Origin: Piscinibacter sp047600445
Lineage (GTDB): Bacteria > Pseudomonadota > Gammaproteobacteria > Burkholderiales > Burkholderiaceae_C
Length of the DNA stretch: 64,000 nt
NCBI RefSeq assembly: GCF_047600445.1
Contig: NZ_JASGKT010000002.1
Location: forward strand, 1,488,001-1,552,000
Reading direction: 5' to 3'
The notes beneath the pieces were generated by a model. It was not told the origin of the DNA and did no database searches. It was given only the letters and a program-made list of their open reading frames with translations. This document shows, in pieces, positions 31,086 to 40,593 of this stretch. The translations under genes and the position numbers were made by a program. The number at the start of each line of letters is the position of its first letter. Within the stretch, counting starts at the first letter, position 1.

Positions 31086-32095
31086 AACACCGAATCCCGG
31101 TCGATCCCGTGGCGCAGCATGCGCCGCTTCAGCTTGACGAGCGCTTCCTGCTGGATCTGGCGGATGCGCTCGCGCGTCAGGTGCAGCCGCTCGGCCAGCA
31201 CTTCGAGCGTCTCGGGCTCGCGGTCGTGCAGGCCGTAGCGGCCGCAGAGCACCTCGCGCTCGCGTTCGCTCAGCTCGTCCAGCCCGTGTTCGAGCAGGCG
31301 CTCGACCTCGTTCGACAAGGTCAGGCTCACCGGATCGCCGGCGCCGTCGTCGGGCACGCTGTCGAGCAGCGATTCGGCGTTGCCGTCGGCCGGGTGGCGC
31401 TCGATCGGCGCGTCCAGCGAGGCCGGCTGCTCGGCCAGGCGCAGCAGCTCGGCCACCTCCTGCACCGGGCGGCCGAGCGAGGCGGCCACGTCTTCCACGC
31501 GCACCGGCCGCTCGGCGTCGGCGCCGTCCGCCGGCAGGCGCGATTCGAGCGCGCGGCGCGCCTTGAGCACCTGGTTCAGCTCGCGCACCACGTGCACCGG
31601 CAGCCGCACCAGGCGCGCCTGGTGCAGGATCGCGCGCTCGATGCTCTGGCGTATCCACCACGAGGCGTAGGTCGAGAAGCGAAAGCCGCGCTCCGGCTCG
31701 AACTTGCCGATCGCGTGCATCAGGCCGAGGTTGCCCTCCTCGATCAGGTCGGGCATCGGCAGGCCGCGGCCGAGGTAGTTCTTGGCGATGCTGACCACCA
31801 GGCGCAGGTTGCGCTCGATCATCGCCTGGCGCGCCGCGAAGTCGCCCTGGCGCGCGCGCGTCGCGGTCTCGAACTCCTGCTGCGGCGTCAGCAGCGGCGC
31901 GCGGCGGATCTCGCGCAGGTAGGTCTGCAGCGTGTTGCCGATCTCGCCTTCGCCGGCGGGCAGCTCGGGGCGGCTGTCGGCGGCGGCGAGCGCAGGCGGC
32001 TCGTCGCCCTCGCCGTCGATCGGCGCAGGGCCGTCGAGCCGTAGTGGCGGCGGCCTGACCGATCCCCCGGATGGCGTCGTGCGCTTCCTGGGCAT
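31082..32095 (-). CDS. rpoS: RNA polymerase sigma factor RpoS
   Basis: A 337-aa sigma-70 family factor of the stationary phase. Region 2 is ERNLRLVVSIAKNYLGRGLP, followed by DLIEEGNLGLMHAIGKFEP and FRFSTYASWWIRQSIERAI; region 4 ends with LTRERIRQIQQEALVKLKRR. It lies at the end of surE-pcm-nlpD, and in other bacteria its main promoter lies inside nlpD. ATG 32095 gives the Pro/Arg-rich variable N-terminus; upstream frame is antisense only. Confidence 0.95.
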   Translation of the reverse strand: MPRKRTTPSGGSVRPPPLRLDGPAPIDGEGDEPPALAAADSRPELPAGEGEIGNTLQTYLREIRRAPLLTPQQEFETATRARQGDFAARQAMIERNLRLVVSIAKNYLGRGLPMPDLIEEGNLGLMHAIGKFEPERGFRFSTYASWWIRQSIERAILHQARLVRLPVHVVRELNQVLKARRALESRLPADGADAERPVRVEDVAASLGRPVQEVAELLRLAEQPASLDAPIERHPADGNAESLLDSVPDDGAGDPVSLTLSNEVERLLEHGLDELSEREREVLCGRYGLHDREPETLEVLAERLHLTRERIRQIQQEALVKLKRRMLRHGIDRDSVF

Positions 32096-32117
32096 CGGCC
32101 TGGCTTTCGTGGTGCCG

Positions 32118-33041
32118 CTAGCGTGGCGGCAACAGGCGCGCCGGGTCGACCGGCTTGCCCTGCTTGCGGATCTCGAAGTGCAGCAGCACACGATCGGAGT
32201 CGGTGTTGCCCATCTCGGCGATCTTCTGGCCGCGCTTGACCGCCTGGTCTTCCTTGACCAGCAGAGTCTGGTTGTGCGCGTAGGCGGTCAGGTAGGTGGC
32301 GTTGTGCTTGAGGATCACCAGGTTGCCGTAGCCGCGCAGCCCCGAGCCGGCGTAGACCACGCGGCCGTCGGCCGCAGCGAGCACCGGATCGCCGAGCTTG
32401 CCGGCGATGCCCAGGCCCTTGCTCTTGCCTTCCTCGAAGCTGGCGCTGACGGGGCCGGCGGCCGGCCACATCCAGTTGATGTCGTCGTCGCCGTCACGCC
32501 CGGCCACCGGCGCCGGCGCCGCGGGTGGCGCGGCCGGCGGCGCGCTCGGCGCGGCGCTGGACGACGGCGTGGCCGCGGGGCGCGGGGCGTCGAGCGGACG
32601 CGTCTCGGCCCGCGTGGAGGCGATCGGACGCGTCGACACCGCGGCCGCGTTCTCGCCCGGCGGCACCACGCGCAGCACCTGTCCGACCTCGATCACGTTG
32701 GCGTTCTCGAGGTTGTTCCACTTGACCAGATCCTTCCAGTTCTGGCCGCTTTCCAGGCCGATGCGGATCATCGTGTCGCCCGGCTTGACGGTGTAGTAGC
32801 CGGGTTTGCCGGCGTTCTCGGCGCCGGGCAGCGGCTTGCTCGTGTCGGAGGCCGGCAGCGCGGGCGCGGTGCCGGGGCCGGCGATGATGGTCGGCGCGGG
32901 GCGCGGGCCGAGCGCGCGCTCTTCCACCGGCGCGGGCGACTTCGAGGTCGCGCAGCCGCCCAGCACGCCGGCGGCGCACAGCGCCGCGAGCAGGCCGTGA
33001 AAGCGTCGCATCGACGCGGGTTTGAGTTGTCGTTCAATCAT
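32118..33041 (-). CDS. nlpD: Lipoprotein NlpD (LysM and degenerate M23 domains)
   Basis: A 307-aa lipoprotein. The lipobox LGGC follows a signal peptide; a LysM domain (YYTVKPGDTMIRIGLESGQN) binds peptidoglycan; a Pro/Ala linker follows, then a LytM domain. The catalytic metal ligands look lost (GLGIAGKLGDPV in place of the HxG.D motif; LLHFEIR retaining one His), so it is probably an activator of the amidase AmiC during cell separation and not an enzyme. Position before rpoS is conserved. A second ATG at residue 11 is also a credible start. Confidence 0.93.
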   Translation of the reverse strand: MIERQLKPASMRRFHGLLAALCAAGVLGGCATSKSPAPVEERALGPRPAPTIIAGPGTAPALPASDTSKPLPGAENAGKPGYYTVKPGDTMIRIGLESGQNWKDLVKWNNLENANVIEVGQVLRVVPPGENAAAVSTRPIASTRAETRPLDAPRPAATPSSSAAPSAPPAAPPAAPAPVAGRDGDDDINWMWPAAGPVSASFEEGKSKGLGIAGKLGDPVLAAADGRVVYAGSGLRGYGNLVILKHNATYLTAYAHNQTLLVKEDQAVKRGQKIAEMGNTDSDRVLLHFEIRKQGKPVDPARLLPPR

Positions 33042-33044
33042 GGA

Positions 33045-33851
33045 TCAAGCACCGAGGCCGGATTTTAGGGGCACGAACTTCACGGATTCGTGAATGCTGT
33101 GCTCGTAGCCTCCCTCGTGGCGGTCGACCACCACCAGCGTCTGCTGCTGTGTGTGCGGCGTCTGCAAGGGCGCCACCAGCCGCCCGCCGATCGCCATCTG
33201 CTCCAGCCAGGCCGGCGGCAGCGCCTGCCCGCCCGCCGCCGCGATGATGCTGTCGTAAGGGGCGTTGGGCGGGTGTCCCCGCATGCCGTCACCATACACC
33301 AGACGCAGATTGCCCGGCCGCAGCGGCGCCAGATTGGCGCCTGCCTTGTCGTGCAGCGGCTTGAGCCGCTCGATGGAGATCACCTGGCGCGCCAGCCGTG
33401 CCAGCAGCGCGGCCTGGTAGCCGCAGCCGGTGCCGATCTCCAGCGTGCGCAGCAGCGAGCCGGCCGCGCGCGCGTTGGCGCCTTGCATCAGCAGCTCGAT
33501 CATGCGAGCCACCACCGAGGGCTTGGAGATGGTCTGGCCCAGGCCGATCGGCAGGCTGGTGTCCTCGTAGGCCTGCGTGGCCAGCGCGGCGTCGACGAAG
33601 GCGTGGCGCGGCACCTCGGCCAGCGCGGCGGCCACCGCCGCATGCTGCAGGCCCTGCGCCTGCAGGCGCTGCACCATGCGGCGGCGCACGTCGGCCGAAT
33701 CGAGCCCCAGGCCCGAGGGCGCCGCGTGCCGCGCGGCGTCCGCGTGCGCCTGCTGCAGCGGCGTCTGCGGGCGCAGCAGTTCCCGCCCGGTCGGCGCCCC
33801 GACCTGGTCCAGCCGCAGCGGAAAACGCGGCGGCTTGCCCGCTGAACTCAT
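33045..33851 (-). CDS. pcm: Protein-L-isoaspartate O-methyltransferase
   Basis: A 268-aa SAM-dependent methyltransferase that repairs isoaspartyl residues in aged proteins. Motif I is LEIGTGCGYQAALLARL; PRHAFVDAALATQAYEDTSL and GQTISKPSVVARMIELL are the substrate-side signatures. It has an extra 50-60 residue N-terminus compared with E. coli Pcm, usual for Burkholderiales. It overlaps surE by 4 bp. Confidence 0.94.
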   Translation of the reverse strand: MSSAGKPPRFPLRLDQVGAPTGRELLRPQTPLQQAHADAARHAAPSGLGLDSADVRRRMVQRLQAQGLQHAAVAAALAEVPRHAFVDAALATQAYEDTSLPIGLGQTISKPSVVARMIELLMQGANARAAGSLLRTLEIGTGCGYQAALLARLARQVISIERLKPLHDKAGANLAPLRPGNLRLVYGDGMRGHPPNAPYDSIIAAAGGQALPPAWLEQMAIGGRLVAPLQTPHTQQQTLVVVDRHEGGYEHSIHESVKFVPLKSGLGA

Positions 33852-34621
33852 GCCGCTGCGCCCAGCCAGGCACGCCAGGCGGGCAGCTCGGCATGGTCGG
33901 TGAGGTCCACCTGCAGCGGCGTGACCGACACCGCGCCGGCGCTCACCGCGTGGAAGTCGGTGCCCTCGCCACCTTCGCGCGCATCGCCGGCCGGGCCGAT
34001 CCAGTAGATCGTCTCGCCGCGCGGGCTGGTCTGGCGGATCACCGGCTCGCTGGCGTGGCGGCGGCCCAGCCGCGTGACGCGGCGCGGCAGCGCATCGGCA
34101 TCGGCGCGGTTCGGGATGTTGACGTTGAGCAGCCAGGCGGCGCCGCCCGGCGGCCGGCGCAGCACCTGCTCGATGACGCTGCGCGCCACGCGCGCCGCGG
34201 CGTCGAGGTGCGCCCAGCCCTTCTCGACCTGCGAGAAGGCGATGGCCGGAATGCCGAACAGGAAGCCTTCCATCGCCGCCGCGACCGTGCCCGAATACAG
34301 CGTGTCGTCGCCCATGTTGGCGCCGTTGTTGATGCCCGAGACGACCAGGTCGGGCCGCTGCGGCAACAGCCCGGTGAGCGCCACGTGCACGCAGTCCGAC
34401 GGCGTGCCGCTGACGTAGCGGAACGACTGGATCGCATCGCCGTGGGCGTGGCGCGCCGGATAGACCGACAGCGGCCGGTTCAGCGTCAGCGAGTTGGACG
34501 TGCCGCTGGCGTTCTGCTCTGGCGCGACCACGTCGATCTCGCCCAGCCCGGCACAGGCCTGGATCAGCGCGGCGATGCCGGGAGCGAGGTAACCGTCGTC
34601 GTTGGCGATGAGGATGCGCAT
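33848..34621 (-). CDS. surE: 5'/3'-nucleotidase SurE
   Basis: A 257-aa metal-dependent nucleoside monophosphatase. The metal site is NDDGYLAPGI (residues 6-15), with SGTSNSLTLNRPL, and GINNGANMGDDTLYSGTVAA. It acts in stationary-phase survival. ATG 34621 (MRILIANDDG) is the canonical start; an in-frame ATG three codons upstream also exists. It is the first gene of surE-pcm-nlpD-rpoS. Confidence 0.95.
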   Translation of the reverse strand: MRILIANDDGYLAPGIAALIQACAGLGEIDVVAPEQNASGTSNSLTLNRPLSVYPARHAHGDAIQSFRYVSGTPSDCVHVALTGLLPQRPDLVVSGINNGANMGDDTLYSGTVAAAMEGFLFGIPAIAFSQVEKGWAHLDAAARVARSVIEQVLRRPPGGAAWLLNVNIPNRADADALPRRVTRLGRRHASEPVIRQTSPRGETIYWIGPAGDAREGGEGTDFHAVSAGAVSVTPLQVDLTDHAELPAWRAWLGAAA

Positions 34622-34729
34622 GCGCGGCATTGTAGGGAGGCGCCGCGGCACGTCGCGCCGGCGACGCGGCGCCGGGCGCTTGATGCTTATCATGCGGCGA
34701 CACCCGTAGCGAACCGCGGAGACGATCCC

Positions 34730-35707
34730 ATGCATGCCTGGCTGTGCGAGAACCCCACCGGCGTCGATGCCGTGGCCTGGAAGGAATTGCCGACGCCCGA
34801 GCCCGGCGCCGGCGAGGTGCGCGTCGCCATCAAGGCGGCGAGCCTGAACTTTCCCGACCTGCTGGTGGTGCAGAACAAGTACCAGATGAAGCCGACGCCG
34901 CCCTTCGTGCCCGGCTCGGAGTTCGCCGGCGTGGTCGACGCGGTGGGCAGTGGCGTTTCTCACGTGAAGGTGGGCGACGCCGTCGCGGCCTTTTCCGGCA
35001 CCGGCGGCTTCGCCACCCATGCCTGCCTGAAGGCCGAGCTCGTGATGCCGCTGCCGCGCGGCTTCGCCTTCGACGACGCGGCGGCCTTCGTGCTGACCTA
35101 CGCCACCACCCACCACGGCCTGCTCGACCGCGGCGCGCTGAAGGCCGGCGAGACGCTGCTGGTGCTGGGCGCGGCCGGCGGCGTCGGCACCGCGGCGGTC
35201 CAGATCGGCAAGGCGGCTGGCGCGCGTGTCATCGCCGCCGCGTCCAGCGACGAGAAGTGCGCGCTGTGCCGCGAGATCGGCGCCGACGAGACGATCAACT
35301 ACAGCAGCGCGAACCTGCGCGACGAACTCAAGCGCCTGACCGCCGGCAAGGGCCCGGACGTGGTCTACGACCCGGTGGGCGGCGACCTCGCCGAGCCGGT
35401 GTTTCGCTCGATCGCCTGGCGCGGGCGCTACCTGGTGGTCGGCTTCGCCCAGGGCGGCATCCCCAGCCTGCCGCTGAACCTGGCGCTGCTCAAGGGCGCC
35501 TCGCTGGTCGGCGTGTTCTGGGGCGATTTTGCGCGCCGCGAGCCGCAGGCCAACGCGCGCATGCTCGGCGAGCTGGCGCAGTGGTATGCGCAGGGCAAGG
35601 TCAAGCCGGTGATCGACAGCCGCCTGCCGATGCGCGCGCTGCCCGAGGCCTTCGCACGCATGGGCACGCGCAAGGTGCGCGGCAAGCTGGTGCTGCTCAA
35701 CGACTGA
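34730..35707 (+). CDS. NADPH:quinone oxidoreductase family protein
   Basis: A 325-aa zinc-free medium-chain dehydrogenase of the quinone oxidoreductase type. The GroES-like N-terminal domain (SLNFPDLLVVQNKYQMKPTP, then FVPGSEFAGVV) is followed by the Rossmann motif VLGAAGGVGTAAVQIGKAAG and the AGKGPDVVYDPVGGD segment. It probably reduces quinones or enones with NADPH. The zinc ligands of alcohol dehydrogenases are missing, as expected. It is divergent from surE. Confidence 0.9.
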   Translation: MHAWLCENPTGVDAVAWKELPTPEPGAGEVRVAIKAASLNFPDLLVVQNKYQMKPTPPFVPGSEFAGVVDAVGSGVSHVKVGDAVAAFSGTGGFATHACLKAELVMPLPRGFAFDDAAAFVLTYATTHHGLLDRGALKAGETLLVLGAAGGVGTAAVQIGKAAGARVIAAASSDEKCALCREIGADETINYSSANLRDELKRLTAGKGPDVVYDPVGGDLAEPVFRSIAWRGRYLVVGFAQGGIPSLPLNLALLKGASLVGVFWGDFARREPQANARMLGELAQWYAQGKVKPVIDSRLPMRALPEAFARMGTRKVRGKLVLLND

Positions 35708-35804
35708 CGCGCCTCCCCCGCAAGCGGGTGCGGCGTTCGCACCCGGTGCGCTAACATGCCAGGCAAACGACGACAAGGCCCCGCAGGGTCGAGATCGGTG
35801 GAGC

Positions 35805-36539
35805 ATGTCAGTCAAAGTCCTGATCCTCGAAGACAACCCGGTGGCACGCAGCTTCCTGTGCCGCGTCGTGCGCGAGAGCTTCAGCGATGCCATCGCCATC
35901 ACCGAGGCCGGTGACCTCGAAACCGCGCGCCGCCACATCGGCCCGCTGTCCGCCGTGCGCGAGCCGGTCGATCCGTTCAAGCTGATCCTCGTCGACCTCG
36001 AACTGCCCGACGGCAACGGCATGGAGCTGCTGGCCGAACTGGTCAAGTACCCGGCCACCAAGATCGTCACCACGCTGTACTCCGACGACGACCACCTCTT
36101 TCCCGCGCTGCAATGCGGCGCCGACGGCTACTTGCTGAAGGAAGATCGCTTCGAGGTGCTGGTCGAGGAACTGCAGAAGATCGTGCGCGGCCAGCCGCCG
36201 CTGTCGCCGGCGATCGCGCGCCGGCTGCTGACGCACTTCCGCCAGGGTGGCGGCCTGGGCGGCTCGGAGAACCCGCCGCTGGCGCCGAACTCCGGCTTCC
36301 AGAGCAGCCGGCCGATGCCGCTGGGCCGCGGCGCGCCGCTCGACCACGAGCGCCTGACGCCGCGCGAGAGCGAGGTGCTCACCTACCTGAGCAAGGGCTT
36401 CACGATCAAGGAGATCGCGAACCTGATGGGCATCAAGTGGTTCACCGTCAACGACCACATCAAGTCCATCTACAAGAAGCTCAACGTCTCCAGCCGCGCC
36501 GAGGCCGCCGTGCTGGCGAGCAAACAAGGGCTGGTCTGA
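35805..36539 (+). CDS. NarL-family response regulator
   Basis: A 244-aa response regulator. The receiver domain has the acidic pair EDN at residues 7-9, the phospho-acceptor Asp in LILVDLELPDGNGME, and the conserved Lys in GYLLKEDRF. A linker of about 45 residues leads to a LuxR-type HTH (LTPRESEVLTYLSKGFTIKE, then IANLMGIKWFTVNDHIKSIY). It is expected to bind DNA as a dimer and is paired with the kinase 16 bp downstream. Confidence 0.93.
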   Translation: MSVKVLILEDNPVARSFLCRVVRESFSDAIAITEAGDLETARRHIGPLSAVREPVDPFKLILVDLELPDGNGMELLAELVKYPATKIVTTLYSDDDHLFPALQCGADGYLLKEDRFEVLVEELQKIVRGQPPLSPAIARRLLTHFRQGGGLGGSENPPLAPNSGFQSSRPMPLGRGAPLDHERLTPRESEVLTYLSKGFTIKEIANLMGIKWFTVNDHIKSIYKKLNVSSRAEAAVLASKQGLV

Positions 36540-36555
36540 CGCCGGCGCCGCGGCC

Positions 36556-38814
36556 GTGTCGCACCGTTCCGAGCCGGCGCCGCTGTCCACGCTGACGCCG
36601 GCCGACAGCGCCATCGAGTCGAGTTTCGGCGAACGCCTGTCGCTGCGCGGCGACCGTCTGTCGCGCTGGATGGGCTGGCGGCTGCGCGCGCTGGCGGTGT
36701 TCGCGCTGATCGGCTGCCTCGGGCTGTTCCTGCTGGCGCGCGAACTGGCCATGCAGCCGCGCGTCGACGCGAGCTGGCGCGCCAGCGCCGAGAACCGTGT
36801 CCAGCTCGTGCGCAGCAGCGACCCCGACCTCGAGCCGCTGGTCGGCCAGGTGCTGGTGGCGGTGCAGGCCGAAGGCCGCAGCGTGGCGCTCGACGACGCG
36901 CTGACGCTGCGCACCTCGGCGCGCTGGGTGGTCGACGACGACGCGCGCGCGCGCCACCACCGGCTGCACGCCGCGCTCGACGGGCTGCTGACGCAGCCGG
37001 CGGTGCAGTTCGTCTTCGCCGGCGGGCGCAGCGCCTACGTGCAGACCGCGCCGCGCGGTTTCGGCGGCCTGCCGGTGGTGTACTGGCTGCTCGGCGCGCT
37101 GGCGCTGGCGGTGTACCTGGTCGGCATGATCGTGCTGCTGGCCAAGCCGAACGGCCGCAACCTGCTGTACGCGCTGATCACGCTGTGCCAGGCCGGCAAC
37201 CTGCTGTTCATCGCGATCGAGTCGACCGCCGATCTCGCGCTGCCCCTGCTGGTGGCGCGCCTCGACCTGCCGCTGCGCGTCGGCTTCGACCTGTTCAGCG
37301 CCGCGGCCATCGTGCACGCCGCCGCGGTGCATCCGCGCCGCCTGCCGGGCGCGACGGCCATCGCCGCCGCGGCCTGGCTGTTCGCCGCCGCGCTGACGGC
37401 CGGGGTCTCGACCGGTCGGGTGCCGCTCGGCTGGTGGTGGGTGCAGATCGCCGTGGTGGCCTACGGCCTGGCGATGGTGGGCCTGATGAGCTGGTCGTAC
37501 CAGATCGAGCCGCACCCGCTGGCCACCGTGCTGCGCCGCATCGGCATCGTGACGGTGGCCACCTGGGTGCTGCTGACCGCCTCGATCGCCGCGGCCATCA
37601 CCTACCCGGGCGTGCACCACAACATCGCCTCGATCGGCTCGACGCTGTGGTACGTGTTCTTCGCCTCGCTGATCGTGCTGATCCCCTTCCTGTCGCGCTC
37701 GCAGCAGGTGATGCGCGAGTTCTCGATGCTGGCCGCGGTGAGCACGGTGACGACCTCGCTCGACCTGCTGTTCATCGCGGTGTTCTCGCTCGGCCCGTTC
37801 GCGTCGCTGACGCTGGCGCTGTTCATCTCGCTGGCGGCCTACTCCGGCGCGCGCCAGTGGGTGCTGAACCAGTTGCTGGGCAGCAAGGTGCTGACCACCG
37901 AGCGCATGTTCGAGCAGCTCTACCGCATCGCGCGCGAGGTCGAGGCGCGCCCCGAGCGCACCGGCATGCTGCTGTCGGAGCTGCTGCGCGACCTGTTCGA
38001 GCCGATGGAGGTGCTGCTCAGCGAGCGGCGCGTCGGCGCGACGCGCGTGTCCAGCGACGGCTCGACGCTGGTGCTGCCGGTGCCCGCGCTGGGCGGCGAG
38101 AGCGCGCCGCCGCGCGGCGCGATCGTGCTGCGCTTCGCGCACCGAGGGCGGCGCCTGTTCACCTTCGAGGACGCGCGGCTGACGGCGCGCGTGGTCGAGC
38201 AGCTTCGCCGCGCGGTCGCTTTCGACAAGGCCGTCGAACAGGGCCGCAGCGAGGAGCGCGCGCGCATCGCGCAGGACCTGCACGACGACATCGGCGCGCG
38301 GCTGCTGACGCTGATGTACAAGGCCCAGTCGCGCGAGATGGAAGAGTACGTGCGCCACACGCTGCAGGACCTGAAGACGCTGACGCGCGGCCTGGCGGCG
38401 GCCAACCACAGCCTGTCGCACGCCGCGGCCGAGTGGAAGGCCGACCTGTCGCAGCGCCTGACCGCCGCGCACGTGCAGCTCGACTGGGTCTTCGACGCCG
38501 ACAAGGAGGTGATGCTGTCGGTGGTGCAGTGGTCGGCGCTGACGCGCGTGCTGCGCGAGCTGGTCAGCAACGCGATCGCGCACGCGAAGGCGACGCGCGT
38601 CGAGGTGTCGCTGGTGCTGCGCAAGGACAGGCTCGAGCTGCAGATCCTCGACAACGGCGAAGGCCGCAACCCGCGCGCCTGGGCGCACGGCCTGGGCCTG
38701 GGCGGCGTGCGCAAGCGCGTCAAGCAGCTCGGCGGCGAGGTCGAATGGCGCGAGCTGCAACCGCGCGGCATCGGCTGCCGGGTGACGATCCGGGATCTCT
38801 CGGCGAACGCTTGA
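36556..38814 (+). CDS. Membrane sensor histidine kinase (HisKA_3 type)
   Basis: A 752-aa kinase. A transmembrane helix near residues 40-56 (LAVFALIGCLGLFLLARELA) and a periplasmic domain are followed by about seven further membrane segments (residues 175-440). The phosphorylated His is in ERARIAQDLHDDIGARLLTL, typical of NarX/DesK-type kinases, and the ATPase domain has the N box RELVSNAIAHAK and G boxes LDNGEGRNPRAW and GLGLGGVRKRV. The signal is unknown. The start is GTG at 36556. It should phosphorylate the regulator upstream. Confidence 0.92.
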   Translation: MSHRSEPAPLSTLTPADSAIESSFGERLSLRGDRLSRWMGWRLRALAVFALIGCLGLFLLARELAMQPRVDASWRASAENRVQLVRSSDPDLEPLVGQVLVAVQAEGRSVALDDALTLRTSARWVVDDDARARHHRLHAALDGLLTQPAVQFVFAGGRSAYVQTAPRGFGGLPVVYWLLGALALAVYLVGMIVLLAKPNGRNLLYALITLCQAGNLLFIAIESTADLALPLLVARLDLPLRVGFDLFSAAAIVHAAAVHPRRLPGATAIAAAAWLFAAALTAGVSTGRVPLGWWWVQIAVVAYGLAMVGLMSWSYQIEPHPLATVLRRIGIVTVATWVLLTASIAAAITYPGVHHNIASIGSTLWYVFFASLIVLIPFLSRSQQVMREFSMLAAVSTVTTSLDLLFIAVFSLGPFASLTLALFISLAAYSGARQWVLNQLLGSKVLTTERMFEQLYRIAREVEARPERTGMLLSELLRDLFEPMEVLLSERRVGATRVSSDGSTLVLPVPALGGESAPPRGAIVLRFAHRGRRLFTFEDARLTARVVEQLRRAVAFDKAVEQGRSEERARIAQDLHDDIGARLLTLMYKAQSREMEEYVRHTLQDLKTLTRGLAAANHSLSHAAAEWKADLSQRLTAAHVQLDWVFDADKEVMLSVVQWSALTRVLRELVSNAIAHAKATRVEVSLVLRKDRLELQILDNGEGRNPRAWAHGLGLGGVRKRVKQLGGEVEWRELQPRGIGCRVTIRDLSANA

Positions 38815-38857
38815 CCTGAATCAGAGTTTGTCGTCGTCGCGGGTCGATCCGCGCAAC

Positions 38858-38876
38858 GATTCATATTTTCATAATC
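38858..38876. promoter_or_regulatory. Candidate operator/promoter of the sulfide operon
   Basis: GATTCATATTTTCATAATC is a 19-bp AT-rich pseudo-palindrome (outer arms GATT/AATC) in otherwise GC-rich DNA, 12 bp before the ATG of the ArsR/BigR-like regulator. It is a likely self-regulated binding site and overlaps a plausible -10 region. Confidence 0.5.
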
Positions 38877-38888
38877 TATTATTTCCCA

Positions 38889-39209
38889 ATGCGTTCGACA
38901 GCCAGAACCAAGCCCCCCGAGCAACTGCGCGAGCACGCCGGCGAGGCGAGCGCCCTGCTCAAGGCGCTTGCCAACGAAGACCGCCTGATGCTGCTGTGCC
39001 AGATCGCATCCGCCCGCCTCAACGTGGGTGAGCTGGAAGCCCTCACCGGCATCCGCCAGCCCACCTTGTCGCAGCAGCTCGCCGTGCTGCGCCAGGAGGG
39101 GCTGGTCGACACCGAGAAGGAAGGCAAGTACGTCTATTACCGGCTGGCCGACGAGAAGGTGGTGCGCGTCATGCGCACGCTCTGGGACATCTACTGCGCT
39201 GCGCAGTGA
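38889..39209 (+). CDS. ArsR-family persulfide sensor (BigR/SqrR-like)
   Basis: A 106-aa winged-helix repressor. The DNA-recognition helix lies in ALTGIRQPTLSQQLAVLRQE and the wing in EGKYVYYRLAD. It has exactly two Cys, Cys37 (MLLCQIA) and Cys103 (IYCAAQ), the positions that form a tetrasulfide or disulfide in BigR and SqrR and release DNA when sulfide or persulfide is present. The downstream genes are sulfide oxidation genes, which fits. Starts 12 bp after the operator candidate, with no strong ribosome-binding site. Confidence 0.85.
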   Translation: MRSTARTKPPEQLREHAGEASALLKALANEDRLMLLCQIASARLNVGELEALTGIRQPTLSQQLAVLRQEGLVDTEKEGKYVYYRLADEKVVRVMRTLWDIYCAAQ

Positions 39210-39225
39210 CAACGGGCAGGAGACC

Positions 39226-40581
39226 ATGAAACACGACCACGATCGCATCGAACGAGACGAGCCGACGGCTCGGCCGCTCGACCGGCGCCGGGCCCTGCTG
39301 GCGCTCGGCGCCGCCGGTGCCGCCGGCTTCGCGCTCACGCCCGGCGTCGCCGGCGCGGCGAACAAGCTCAAGACCACGGCCCGCATCGTCATCGCCGGCG
39401 CCGGCGCCGCGGGCCTGGCGGCGGCGTCGCGCCTGTCGGAAGCGCTGGACGGCGCGAAGATCACGCTGATCGACGCGCGCAGGGAGCACTTCTACCAGCC
39501 CGGCTTCACGCTGGTGGCCTCGGGCATCAAGCCGGCGGGTTACGTGGTCTCCAGCACCGCCGACTACGTGCCCGCGGGCGTCGACCTCGTGCCCGAGCGG
39601 GTGGTCGAATTCGATCCCGAGGGCAGGAAGGTCGTCACGGAGAGCGGCCAGGCCCACGCCTACGACTTTCTCGTCGTCGCCACCGGCATGAAGCTGGAGT
39701 ACGGCCTGATCGAAGGCATGGACGAGACGCTGATCGGCACGAACGGCATCGGCAGCATCTACCACAGCCCGGCCAAGGCCGAGGCCACGTGGCAGGCCAT
39801 GTCGGCGTTCGCGGACCAGGGCGGACGGGGCGTCTTCCTGCGGCCCGGCACCGAGATGAAGTGCGCGGGCGCGCCACTGAAGTACACCTTCATCGCCGAG
39901 GACTACCTGAGCCGGCGCGGCCAACGCGGCAAGGCGGAGGTGGTCTACAACTCGAACAACAAGGCGCTGTTCAGCGTGCCCATCGTCTCGGAGAAGGTGC
40001 GCATGCTGTTCCAGGAGCGCGGCATCCAGGTGAACTACGAGCGCGTGCTCAAGGCCATCGATCCGGGCAGGCGCATCGCCACCTTCGCCACGCCGGCGGG
40101 AACCGAGGAACAGAACTACGACTTCATCCACGTCATTCCGCCGATGCGCGCGCCCGAGGCCATCCGCAACAGCCCCCTGCCCTGGCAGAGCGGCCCCTGG
40201 GCCGCCGAAGGCTGGATGGAGGTCGACAAGGCAACGCTGCGCCACGTGCGCTACCGCAACGTCTTCGGCGTCGGCGACATCGCCGGCGTGCCCAAGGGCA
40301 AGACCGCCGCGAGCGTGAAGTGGCAGGTGCCCGTGGCGGTCGAACACCTCGTGGCCGAGATCGCCGGCAAGACCTCCGGCGCGCTCTACACCGGCTACAC
40401 CTCGTGCCCGCTGATCACGCGCCTGGGCCGCGCCATGCTGGTGGAATTCGACTACCAGAACAACCTGGCGCCCTCGTTCCCCGGCGTGATCGCGCCGCTG
40501 GAGGAACTGTGGATCAGTTGGGTCATGAAGACCATGGCGCTCAAGCCCACCTACATCAGCATGCTGCGCGGCCGCGCCTGA
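39226..40581 (+). CDS. sqr: Sulfide:quinone oxidoreductase-type flavoprotein
   Basis: A 451-aa FAD protein that probably oxidises sulfide to polysulfide, passing electrons to quinone. A twin-arginine-like signal (LDRRRALLALGAAGAAGFAL) suggests export. The FAD motif is IVIAGAGAAGLAAASRL; redox Cys candidates are Cys213 (GTEMKCAGAP) and Cys394 (YTSCPLITR). The second FAD motif is FGVGDIAGVPKGKTAASVKW. It could also be a flavocytochrome c sulfide dehydrogenase-like protein, but the fused operon with a BigR-like sensor and no cytochrome gene favours SQR. Confidence 0.85.
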   Translation: MKHDHDRIERDEPTARPLDRRRALLALGAAGAAGFALTPGVAGAANKLKTTARIVIAGAGAAGLAAASRLSEALDGAKITLIDARREHFYQPGFTLVASGIKPAGYVVSSTADYVPAGVDLVPERVVEFDPEGRKVVTESGQAHAYDFLVVATGMKLEYGLIEGMDETLIGTNGIGSIYHSPAKAEATWQAMSAFADQGGRGVFLRPGTEMKCAGAPLKYTFIAEDYLSRRGQRGKAEVVYNSNNKALFSVPIVSEKVRMLFQERGIQVNYERVLKAIDPGRRIATFATPAGTEEQNYDFIHVIPPMRAPEAIRNSPLPWQSGPWAAEGWMEVDKATLRHVRYRNVFGVGDIAGVPKGKTAASVKWQVPVAVEHLVAEIAGKTSGALYTGYTSCPLITRLGRAMLVEFDYQNNLAPSFPGVIAPLEELWISWVMKTMALKPTYISMLRGRA

Positions 40582-40593
40582 GGAGACATCGCC